15,958 nucleotides of DNA from Crocinitomicaceae bacterium. GTDB taxonomy: Bacteria; Bacteroidota; Bacteroidia; Flavobacteriales_D; Crocinitomicaceae. Positions within the stretch are counted from its first letter, which is position 1. Each line of letters opens with the position of its first letter. Shown piece by piece: positions 1-5,605 of this stretch. The position numbers and the translations under genes were made by a program. The notes below the pieces were generated by a model. It saw only the letters and a list, made by a program, of their open reading frames with translations. It made no database searches and was not told the DNA's origin. The stretch lies in the NCBI GenBank assembly GCA_027084145.1, contig JALWLM010000263.1, forward strand, positions 1-15,958, given 5' to 3'.

Positions 1-18
1 ATTAAAACAAGTTCAACC

Positions 19-60
19 AAAACGCATCAATGAACCTATCGTTGATGCGTTTTATTTTTG
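19..60 (+). terminator. Rho-independent terminator of a gene left of the window
   Basis: A perfect 12-bp inverted repeat (19-30 against 42-53) encloses an 11-nt loop and runs into a T-rich tail. The A-run on the left arm means it could work in both directions. It probably ends a gene that lies outside the window and insulates coaD from it. No coding sequence can be assigned to bases 1-164. Confidence 0.75.
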
Positions 61-125
61 AACTTATTTAATGTTAACTTTAGACAAGTTCTTTTAGAAA
101 AATAAAACACACTAATATTTTCTTA

Positions 126-133
126 TACTTTTG
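126..133 (+). promoter_or_regulatory. Candidate -7 promoter element for coaD
   Basis: TACTTTTG matches the Bacteroidota -7 consensus TAnnTTTG and lies 31 nt before the coaD ATG. I see no clear TTG -33 element at the usual distance of about 19 nt upstream, so the promoter call rests on this half only. Confidence 0.3.
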
Positions 134-164
134 TGGATTTAAGGTATAAAACGATTTTAATACA

Positions 165-623
165 ATGAAAAGCATAGCAGTATTTCCTGGTTCATTTGAT
201 CCAATAACTAAAGGTCATGAATCAATCGTAAGAAGAGCATCCGGATTGTTTGATAAAATAATCGTAGCCATTGGTGTCAACGCTTCTAAAAAAGGAATGT
301 TTACCTTAGAGCAAAAACAAAAATGGATAATCGATACATTTAAAGATTTACCCAATGTTGAAGTGAAATCCTATACTGGTCTTACTGTTGATTTTTGTAT
401 AAAAGAAAAAGCAGGCTACATTCTAAGAGGATTGCGTTCTAATGCAGATTTTGAATATGAATTTACCATTGCACAAATGAATAAACTGCTTCAAAATCAC
501 GTAGAAACCTATTTTCTATTAACAGAACCACAATACAGTGCAATTTCATCTACTATAGTACGTGATATACACCGCAATGGTGGAGATGTTTCCCGTTTTG
601 TTCCCTCAGGAGTCCAATTATAA
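165..623 (+). CDS. coaD: Phosphopantetheine adenylyltransferase (CoaD)
   Basis: Cytosolic enzyme that transfers AMP from ATP to 4'-phosphopantetheine, giving dephospho-CoA, the penultimate step of coenzyme A synthesis. The 152-aa product has the nucleotidyltransferase opening GSFDP (residues 9-13), the T-x-G-H motif of the superfamily at 15-18, the RGLR substrate loop at 88-91 and the ISST motif (127-130) near the C-terminus that contacts nucleotide. The length is normal, a few residues shorter than the E. coli protein. The start is the first ATG before the conserved N-terminal beta strand. The gene stands behind a terminator, so it begins a new transcription unit that may continue into the following + strand genes after a 51-nt gap. 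Confidence 0.97.
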   Translation: MKSIAVFPGSFDPITKGHESIVRRASGLFDKIIVAIGVNASKKGMFTLEQKQKWIIDTFKDLPNVEVKSYTGLTVDFCIKEKAGYILRGLRSNADFEYEFTIAQMNKLLQNHVETYFLLTEPQYSAISSTIVRDIHRNGGDVSRFVPSGVQL

Positions 624-656
624 ATATAGATTTTCTTTCAGCTTTAAGAAAATGCT

Positions 657-664
657 TACATTTG
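657..664 (+). promoter_or_regulatory. Candidate -7 promoter element upstream of the conserved hypothetical gene
   Basis: TACATTTG fits the TAnnTTTG consensus and ends 10 nt before the ATG at 675. That would give a very short leader, as is seen for some Bacteroidota genes. No good TTG -33 element is present at the expected spacing, so this is weak. Confidence 0.25.
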
Positions 665-674
665 TTCGCTAACA

Positions 675-1229
675 ATGCAATGGATAGAAAACATAAAAGA
701 TTTTTTTGGTAAGCGAAAACTCCAACAATTATTAGTACAGGATAAAGGAAGAATAAAGCAATTTATTAACTTAAATAAAGCCAAGTCCATTGGTTTGATT
801 TACGAGGTAACAAACGAACAAGAATTAAAACAAATTCAAAAATTCGCGAATCATCTCAAAGGTGAGTTTGGGATTAAAGTGGTTTATTCATTAGTTTATA
901 TCAAAGAAAAAGAAACACCAAATTATATTCAAGCTAAACATTCATTAGATTATTTTCTTTCCTCAGATTTAACATGGAGAAAAGAACCCACAAAAGATGT
1001 TTGTAAAAGTTTCATCGAAAAGGATTTTGATATACTAATCGATTTAACAGGTGAATTTTCTCTACCTCTACGTTTCATCCTTGTTCAATCAAAGGCTAAA
1101 TTCAAAGTAGGAAGGTTTTCTGAAACTAATCAAGCTTTTTACGACTTTATGATTACTTGTAAAGAAAAAGACAATTTCAAAAGTTTCACAAAAGAAGTCG
1201 TTCGATATTTAACCATGATAAATGCCTGA
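675..1229 (+). CDS. Conserved Bacteroidota protein, DUF6913-like
   Basis: The 184-aa product has no signal peptide and no membrane segment. It is basic at the N-terminus and has an alternating alpha/beta pattern, with hydrophobic strands around 37-44, 68-75 and 118-123. The stretch FDILIDLTGEFSLPLRF (118-134) followed by SKAKFKVGRF (139-148) resembles, from memory, a small Bacteroidota-restricted family catalogued as DUF6913. No function is known to me and no catalytic motif is evident. Its 3' end overlaps the aroK start by 8 nt, so the two are translationally coupled. That gives a shared transcript but no clear biochemical link. Family assignment is by recollection of sequence pattern, not by a search. 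Confidence 0.75.
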   Translation: MQWIENIKDFFGKRKLQQLLVQDKGRIKQFINLNKAKSIGLIYEVTNEQELKQIQKFANHLKGEFGIKVVYSLVYIKEKETPNYIQAKHSLDYFLSSDLTWRKEPTKDVCKSFIEKDFDILIDLTGEFSLPLRFILVQSKAKFKVGRFSETNQAFYDFMITCKEKDNFKSFTKEVVRYLTMINA

Positions 1230-1722
1230 TAATTCAAAATTCAATCAATTCGTAAGAGCCATAAATCAACATTCCACGATAATATTGGTTGGTTTTATGG
1301 GAAGTGGAAAAACAACGTTGGGCAAACAACTTGCTCAAAAACTAAATTATAACTTTATAGATACCGACCAAACCATAGAAGAACTCATAGGGATTGATAT
1401 TCCAACATTATTTCAAACCAAAGGAGAAGACTATTTACGAAATTTAGAACATCGATTAATAGAAACAATAAAGGTTAAAAATACGGTAATCGCTACAGGT
1501 GGAGGTATGCCATGTTTTTATGATAATATGGAGCAACTCAATCAAATAGGTATAACCGTATATCTAAAATATTCCCCTGAAGAACTCTTTGAACGATTAG
1601 CAAACGATACCTATAAAAGACCGCTGATAGCAAACAAAAGCAAAGAAGAGTTATACCAATATATAGAAGAAACACTAAAAAAAAGAGAGCCTTTTTACTT
1701 AAAAGCACATCGAGTTTATTAG
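1222..1722 (+). CDS. aroK: Shikimate kinase (AroK), C-terminally short
   Basis: Phosphorylates shikimate at the 3-hydroxyl with ATP in the chorismate pathway to aromatic amino acids. The P-loop GFMGSGKTT is at residues 24-32 with Lys30. DTDQ supplies the Asp pair that binds Mg and shikimate, GGG of the ATGGGMPC motif binds shikimate, and KRPLI carries the lid arginine. Two oddities: about 18 residues precede the first strand, where relatives usually start close to the P-loop, and the protein stops at HRVY, near where the E. coli enzyme still has about 20 residues forming its last helix. The catalytic core is intact. The ATG at 1222 overlaps the previous gene by 8 nt, and no better start lies before the P-loop strand. 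Confidence 0.93.
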   Translation: MPDNSKFNQFVRAINQHSTIILVGFMGSGKTTLGKQLAQKLNYNFIDTDQTIEELIGIDIPTLFQTKGEDYLRNLEHRLIETIKVKNTVIATGGGMPCFYDNMEQLNQIGITVYLKYSPEELFERLANDTYKRPLIANKSKEELYQYIEETLKKREPFYLKAHRVY

Positions 1723-1742
1723 ACCATTTTATTAAACCATAA

Positions 1743-1774
1743 AAAAAGACCAACTTTGCTAAGTTGGTCTTTTT
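1743..1774. terminator. Bidirectional intrinsic terminator between aroK and rpmA
   Basis: A perfect 14-bp stem (1743-1756 pairing with 1761-1774) with a TGCT loop has an A-run on the left arm and a T-run on the right arm. It therefore works as a hairpin plus U-tract on either strand. It sits between the convergent aroK (+) and rpmA (-) and should end both transcripts. Confidence 0.9.
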
Positions 1775-1807
1775 ATTATACGTTATTTTAGTTTAAACGT
1801 GCAAAGA

Positions 1808-2071
1808 TTACTCTTCACCAAACGGTTCTACTGAAACGTAAGATTTATTATTTCTTTTCTTCTTAAAAGTAACAATTCCATCAGTAAGAGCAAATAAAGT
1901 ATGGTCTTTTCCCATTCCTACATTTGTTCCTGGATGATGTTGTGTACCTCTTTGACGAACAATAATATTACCTGCAATAGCAGCTTGTCCACCAAATATC
2001 TTTACACCCAAACGTTTTGATTCTGATTCACGTCCGTTGTCTGAACTACCTGCTCCTTTCTTGTGTGCCAT
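1808..2071 (-). CDS. rpmA: 50S ribosomal protein L27
   Basis: Component of the large ribosomal subunit whose N-terminus reaches toward the peptidyl transferase centre. The 87-aa product begins MAHKKGAGSSDNGRESESKRLG, the near-invariant L27 start, and keeps the GTQHHPGTNVGMGKDHTLFAL core. There is no N-terminal pre-sequence of the cleaved Firmicutes type. It follows rplU after 41 nt on the same strand, the common rplU-rpmA pairing, and shares the rplU promoter. Transcription ends at the hairpin at 1743-1774. Confidence 0.98.
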   Translation of the reverse strand: MAHKKGAGSSDNGRESESKRLGVKIFGGQAAIAGNIIVRQRGTQHHPGTNVGMGKDHTLFALTDGIVTFKKKRNNKSYVSVEPFGEE

Positions 2072-2112
2072 GGTTCTATATTTTTTTTAAAATGATTCTA
2101 ATTTAGTTAATT

Positions 2113-2718
2113 TTAATTCTCTTTACCTCCGTCAAGTTCATCTTGCCATTTCTTCAATTCATCCCATTTACCCTGAGCAGCCAAATCTGCTTGTTTTACC
2201 CAAGTACTAGGATCTTTAGAAGCCAATCTAGGGTGTTTAGAAAGAATTTCTTTAATAGCTTCAACTGTAGATTTTGCCACATCAGCAAAAGTTTTCAATC
2301 CTGCTTCAACCAAAGCTTCAGCAATCTTCGGACCTACACCTTCAATCTTTGTTAAATCATCACCTTTTGTCTCAGCTTTTTTTGTAGGTTTAGCTTTAGG
2401 AGCACCACTTACAACGATATCCTCAATTGTAATTCTTGTCAAACGTTGACGGTGTCCATTTTTCTTTTTGTAACCTTTTCTTCTTTTCTTTTTGAAAACA
2501 ATTACCTTGTCTCCTTTTACGTGCTCTTCCACTTTAGCGGATACTTTTGCACCTTTTATAGCTGGGGCGCCAACTTCTACTTTCCCATCGTTATCTACTA
2601 AAAGCACTTTATCGAAGTCAACCTTCTTGCCGGCTTCTGCATTTAAACGATGTACAAAGATTTTTTGGTCTTTTTGTACTTTAAACTGTTGCCCTGCTAT
2701 CTCTACAATTGCGTACAT
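2113..2718 (-). CDS. rplU: 50S ribosomal protein L21 with C-terminal helix-hairpin-helix extension
   Basis: Binds 23S rRNA in the large subunit. Residues 1 to about 105 are a standard L21 (MYAIVEIAGQQFKV, then FKKKRRKGYKKKNGHRQ near 75-91 and TRITIEDIV). The protein then continues to 201 aa, about twice the usual length. After a Lys/Pro/Ala-rich linker (106-120) comes a helix-hairpin-helix-like segment (121-160) with the motif LTKIEGVGPKIAEALVEAG. The tail (170-201) is Trp- and Asp/Glu-containing (STWVKQADLA, KWDELKKWQDEL). Similar extended L21 proteins occur, as I recall, in other Bacteroidota. The extension may bind nucleic acid; that is inference from the HhH pattern. Confidence 0.96.
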   Translation of the reverse strand: MYAIVEIAGQQFKVQKDQKIFVHRLNAEAGKKVDFDKVLLVDNDGKVEVGAPAIKGAKVSAKVEEHVKGDKVIVFKKKRRKGYKKKNGHRQRLTRITIEDIVVSGAPKAKPTKKAETKGDDLTKIEGVGPKIAEALVEAGLKTFADVAKSTVEAIKEILSKHPRLASKDPSTWVKQADLAAQGKWDELKKWQDELDGGKEN

Positions 2719-2757
2719 AATAGCTCTTTTTATTTTTAGTTATTAATAAATGGACGG

Positions 2758-2787
2758 CAAAGATATAATTTTTAATTTATATTACAA
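2758..2787 (-). promoter_or_regulatory. rplU-rpmA promoter (Bacteroidota type)
   Basis: Read on the minus strand, TTG (2787-2785), a spacer of exactly 19 nt and TATCTTTG (2765-2758) match the Bacteroidota -33/-7 consensus TTG-N19-TAnnTTTG. Transcription would start near 2751-2753, giving a leader of roughly 35 nt before the rplU ATG. The -33 element lies inside the last codons of the upstream transporter gene. Confidence 0.8.
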
Positions 2788-3593
2788 TGAACTCCTATTA
2801 AAGCAGCCACTACAGGAATGAGATAAGTCACACTACTTGCAAATAAAACGGATGATATTGCAACTAATTTATTAAACAAAATAAGAGCAAAAGCGGTCCC
2901 TACAACTGCCAAAACAAGAACAAAAACAACTCCTTCTTTTGCATGAATATTAGATTGAAAAACTTGAAACAAATCGGTATAAATAATCATAATGCCACTC
3001 GGTATAAAAATTAATAAAAATGATAATGCGGCAATTTCAAAACTTGAAAGACATTGCAACTTATTTTTTATAATATTCATACTGACAGCATAACATAAAG
3101 TAGCAAAAACCACAGCAAGAACATATTTCAAATCCCCTGAAATTGTAAAACCCTTCCCTGACGTTACTAACAATGTTACCCCTACAAACCCTATGAATAC
3201 TCCTAAAATTTGAATCCTGTTCAATCGATCTCTAAAGAAGAAAAAGCCTATCAAGAGGGCAAAAATTGGAGTCAAACTGTTTAACATACCTGTAAAACCG
3301 GAAGAAATACCTGTTTCTGCATAAGTAAACAAAAAAGCAGGAAGAAAATTTCCGCAGAGCGCCACCAAAAACAAATAAAGCAACCTTCTCTTATTTATCT
3401 TTTTCATTGAACGAAAAGCTATAGGCAACAAAACAACAGACGCAATAAACATTCTCATTGACGCTACTTGACTATCTGTAAATATCATCTCCCCATAATC
3501 TGAAAACATCCCTTTCTTCATCAAGATAAATGAACTTCCCCATATTAAGGCTAATAAAAAAAGTAAAACCCAAGACTCTATTGTTTTCTTCAT
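2772..3593 (-). CDS. DMT/EamA-family transporter, probably missing its last membrane segment
   Basis: Predicted inner-membrane drug/metabolite transporter; the substrate cannot be told. The 273-aa product has two EamA repeats. The first starts at LLALIWGSSFILMKKG (about 15-30), and the second ends in the typical FNKLVAISSVLFASSVTYLIPVVAALIGV. Family members usually continue with a short acidic loop and one more helix, about 25-30 residues, for ten helices in total. Here the frame ends HCNIN directly after the ninth, so the C-terminus appears lost. Neither of the other frames downstream restores it. The gene may be non-functional or retain partial function. It is divergent from mraZ and is followed at once by the rplU promoter with no terminator between. 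Confidence 0.85.
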   Translation of the reverse strand: MKKTIESWVLLFLLALIWGSSFILMKKGMFSDYGEMIFTDSQVASMRMFIASVVLLPIAFRSMKKINKRRLLYLFLVALCGNFLPAFLFTYAETGISSGFTGMLNSLTPIFALLIGFFFFRDRLNRIQILGVFIGFVGVTLLVTSGKGFTISGDLKYVLAVVFATLCYAVSMNIIKNKLQCLSSFEIAALSFLLIFIPSGIMIIYTDLFQVFQSNIHAKEGVVFVLVLAVVGTAFALILFNKLVAISSVLFASSVTYLIPVVAALIGVHCNIN

Positions 3594-3597
3594 TGAG

Positions 3598-3628
3598 CAA
3601 AAATAAAAAAGTATAAGACAACGTCAAA
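3598..3628 (-). promoter_or_regulatory. Candidate promoter for the EamA transporter gene
   Basis: On the minus strand TTTG (3628-3625), 19 nt of spacer and TATTTTTG (3605-3598) fit the Bacteroidota consensus exactly. The predicted transcription start would fall at or within a few bases of the ATG at 3593, implying a nearly leaderless mRNA. The region is very AT-rich, so chance matches are possible. Confidence 0.45.
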
Positions 3629-3672
3629 CATTCTTATTAAACAGATAAAAAAACAAAAAGTTTTCAACATCT

Positions 3673-3687
3673 ACCACTTTTTACCAC
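3673..3687 (-). promoter_or_regulatory. Inverted MraZ-box-like pair
   Basis: On the minus strand this reads GTGGT-AAAAA-GTGGT, two direct repeats with a 10-bp period. It is the same pattern as the pair in front of mraZ but in the opposite orientation. It lies about 80 bp before the divergent transporter start and 156 bp before the mraZ ATG. Assignment to MraZ is by resemblance to known 10-bp-spaced MraZ boxes in other bacteria. Confidence 0.5.
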
Positions 3688-3790
3688 TAATAACAAGACT
3701 AAATTATATACTGTAAATCAATTATTTATAATTAAAACGTAACCTTTTAAAGTAAAAATCGTCTAATATTTATCAACAACATGAAAAAAA

Positions 3791-3805
3791 GTGGTAAATT
3801 GTGGT
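3791..3805 (+). promoter_or_regulatory. MraZ-box-like operator upstream of mraZ
   Basis: GTGGT-AAATT-GTGGT is a tandem repeat with a 10-bp period, preceded by AAA. MraZ proteins bind such repeats (TGGGN in E. coli, AAAGTGK in Mollicutes) in front of their own operon. The TTG at 3799-3801, the only plausible -33 element, lies inside the box. Binding would therefore block RNA polymerase, which suggests autorepression of the dcw operon. Confidence 0.6.
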
Positions 3806-3824
3806 ATAAAAACTTGTATTTTTA
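3799..3824 (+). promoter_or_regulatory. Candidate promoter of the dcw operon
   Basis: TTG (3799-3801), a 15-nt spacer and TATTTTTA (3817-3824), an imperfect match to TAnnTTTG, lie just upstream of the mraZ ATG at 3843. The spacer is shorter than the usual 19 and the -7 element has one mismatch, so this is a tentative placement. The rest of the 249-bp gap (3594-3842) is AT-rich and shows no gene. Confidence 0.35.
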
Positions 3825-3842
3825 CCCTGGTTAAAATTCGTT

Positions 3843-4301
3843 ATGGCAGGACTTGTTGGAGAATATGAAGTAAAATTAGATGCTAAAGGGCGTTTCATGA
3901 TGCCTTCCGATTTACGGAAGCAGCTTCCTCCTGCAAACCAGCGAGATTTCATGTTAAACAAAGGTTTTGAGGACTGTTTAACTCTTTTTCCTATAATGGA
4001 ATGGGATAAAATCAGTCAGAAACTCTCAAAACTAAACCTCTTCAAACCTAAAAACAGAATGTTTTACAGACTCTTTCATCAAGGTGCTAAAAAAGTAAGC
4101 CTTGATAAAGCAGGAAGGATACATATCCCTGTTGCTCACATGGAGCGCATAGGATTGAAGAATGAAGCAATGTTAATTGCTTACAATGACAGAATTGAAA
4201 TTTGGGACAAGTCTAAGTACTTCGAGATGATCGAAGGATCCATGGCGGATTTTGCGGATTTAGCAGATGAAGTAATGGGTAAAATAGACGATGAACAATA
4301 A
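3843..4301 (+). CDS. mraZ: Transcriptional regulator MraZ
   Basis: DNA-binding regulator of the AbrB/SpoVT-like double-psi fold that controls the dcw cluster. The 152-aa length is typical. It has two copies of the family repeat, each with the D-x-x-G-R signature: DAKGRFMMP (13-21) and DKAGRIHIP (88-96). MraZ forms ring-shaped oligomers and binds short direct repeats spaced by 10 bp; two such pairs lie upstream of this gene. It is the first gene of the operon and its 3' end overlaps rsmH by 11 nt. The start at 3843 gives MAGLVGEYEVKLD, the normal family N-terminus. Confidence 0.97.
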   Translation: MAGLVGEYEVKLDAKGRFMMPSDLRKQLPPANQRDFMLNKGFEDCLTLFPIMEWDKISQKLSKLNLFKPKNRMFYRLFHQGAKKVSLDKAGRIHIPVAHMERIGLKNEAMLIAYNDRIEIWDKSKYFEMIEGSMADFADLADEVMGKIDDEQ

Positions 4302-5208
4302 CCAAAAGTACCACATACCTGTTTTATTAAACGAATGCCTGGAAGGGTTGAATATCTCTCCGGAAGGAATTTATATAGATGTGACCTTTGGAGGAGGAGG
4401 GCATTCAAGAGAAATCTTCAAACAACTCTCACCAAAAGGAAAGCTTATTGCTTTTGATCAAGACCCTGATGCCTTAACGAATACTTGGGAAGCTGAAAAT
4501 TTTACATTTATCTCTGAAAATTTCTCTTACATCAACAACCACCTCAAGATAAGAGGCATACAACAAGTAAACGGAATACTTGCCGACTTAGGGGTCTCTT
4601 CTCATCAATTTAACGAAGCAGACAGAGGATTCTCTTTTCGTTATGATGCTAATCTGGATATGAGAATGGATCAATCTGCAGAAAAAACAGCAGAAACAGT
4701 AATTAATGAGTATAGTGAAGAAGAATTAAAAAGAATCTTTAGAAGTTATGGAGAAATCAATAACGCCTTTAGGTTAGTTAATGAAATCATCAAAAACAGA
4801 CTGCAAAAACGAATTCGAACAACCCGTCAACTTGTTAAAGCCATAGAACCTGTTGCTCCAAGAAGAAAGGAAAACAAGTATTTCGCACAAGTATTTCAGG
4901 CAATCAGAATAGAAGTAAACGATGAAATGAAAGCATTAGAAAACCTACTTCTACAAGCAGAAAAATTAATCCGTCCGGGAGGGAGACTTGTCATCATCTC
5001 TTATCACTCTCTTGAAGACCGGTTAGTGAAAAACTTTATGAAAAGAGGAAGTTTAGACGGTAAAATAAACAAAGACTTTTACGGTAATGTTTTAAAACCT
5101 TTTACCGAAATCAATAGAAAACCAATTATTCCAAGCGAAAAAGAAATTGAAGAAAACTCAAGAGCGAGAAGTGCTAAACTGAGAATAGCTGAACGAAATG
5201 GAGAATGA
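4291..5208 (+). CDS. rsmH: 16S rRNA (cytosine(1402)-N(4))-methyltransferase RsmH (MraW)
   Basis: SAM-dependent enzyme that N4-methylates C1402 of 16S rRNA in the decoding centre. The 305-aa product opens with HIPVLLNE (8-15). It carries the SAM-binding motif DVTFGGGGHS (30-39), the FDQDPDA acidic loop, ADLGVSSHQF, the RGFSFR-DMRMD segment and the late motif VIISYHSLEDRLVK. All match the MraW family and the length is normal. The start overlaps mraZ and its end overlaps the ftsL-like gene, each by 11 nt, as expected for coupled translation. Confidence 0.98.
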   Translation: MNNNQKYHIPVLLNECLEGLNISPEGIYIDVTFGGGGHSREIFKQLSPKGKLIAFDQDPDALTNTWEAENFTFISENFSYINNHLKIRGIQQVNGILADLGVSSHQFNEADRGFSFRYDANLDMRMDQSAEKTAETVINEYSEEELKRIFRSYGEINNAFRLVNEIIKNRLQKRIRTTRQLVKAIEPVAPRRKENKYFAQVFQAIRIEVNDEMKALENLLLQAEKLIRPGGRLVIISYHSLEDRLVKNFMKRGSLDGKINKDFYGNVLKPFTEINRKPIIPSEKEIEENSRARSAKLRIAERNGE

Positions 5209-5605
5209 ATACATCGAACATATAAAACGGTCTTCAAAAACCACTAAGAAGAAGTCTTCTGTAAAAGAGAAGAAGAAAAACATGCTCGTTCGTGTACTCA
5301 GCGGAGAATTTCTTGTCAAGGATTTTGTCATGGAAAACTTCAGTTTCATTGTATTCATCATGTTCTTATTACTGCTGATCATCGCTAAGGGATATTACGG
5401 TGAACAACTCATGAAAAACGTTGCTAAAACTCAACAAGAATTAGAAGAAGTTACCTCCGATTATTTTGAAGCAAAAACAAGATTAGAAGAACAAACAAAA
5501 AGACTAAACCTGTTAAAACTGTTGGAAGAAAAAGGATTAAAAGAAACAACAAACCCTGCTAAAGTTATTAGAGTAGAAAAAAAGGTTACAAAAGATGGTA
5601 AATAG
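5198..5605 (+). CDS. ftsL: FtsL-like cell division protein
   Basis: Small bitopic membrane protein of the divisome, expected to work with FtsB/DivIC and FtsQ to activate FtsW-FtsI. The 135-aa product has a very basic cytoplasmic N-terminus (about 1-45, with KKKSSVKEKKK), one membrane helix at about 47-64 (rich in F, I, L and V) and a periplasmic coiled coil at about 66-115 with heptad Leu/Glu spacing. Sequence similarity to proteobacterial FtsL is low. The call rests on topology, size and position between rsmH and ftsI, where Bacteroidota carry this FtsL-like family. Confidence 0.85.
   Translation: MENEYIEHIKRSSKTTKKKSSVKEKKKNMLVRVLSGEFLVKDFVMENFSFIVFIMFLLLLIIAKGYYGEQLMKNVAKTQQELEEVTSDYFEAKTRLEEQTKRLNLLKLLEEKGLKETTNPAKVIRVEKKVTKDGK

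Noticed and set aside
1538..1753. Antisense frame over the aroK 3' end with hydrophobic content, as a small membrane protein
   Set aside because: It begins within the terminator hairpin and mirrors aroK. The hydrophobicity is an artefact of reading Lys/Glu-rich codons on the other strand.
3661..3778. DnaA-box-like TTTTCAACA (3661-3669) and TTATCAACA (3770-3778), as a possible replication origin or DnaA control
   Set aside because: Each differs from TTATCCACA and only two exist in a very AT-rich gap. No dnaA, dnaN or other origin-linked gene is near.
3781..3834. A 17-codon ORF (MKKSGKLWYKNLYFYPG) just before mraZ, as a possible leader peptide
   Set aside because: It spans the MraZ-box pair and the likely promoter, so the proposed transcript would begin inside it. 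It has no attenuator-like structure or codon run.
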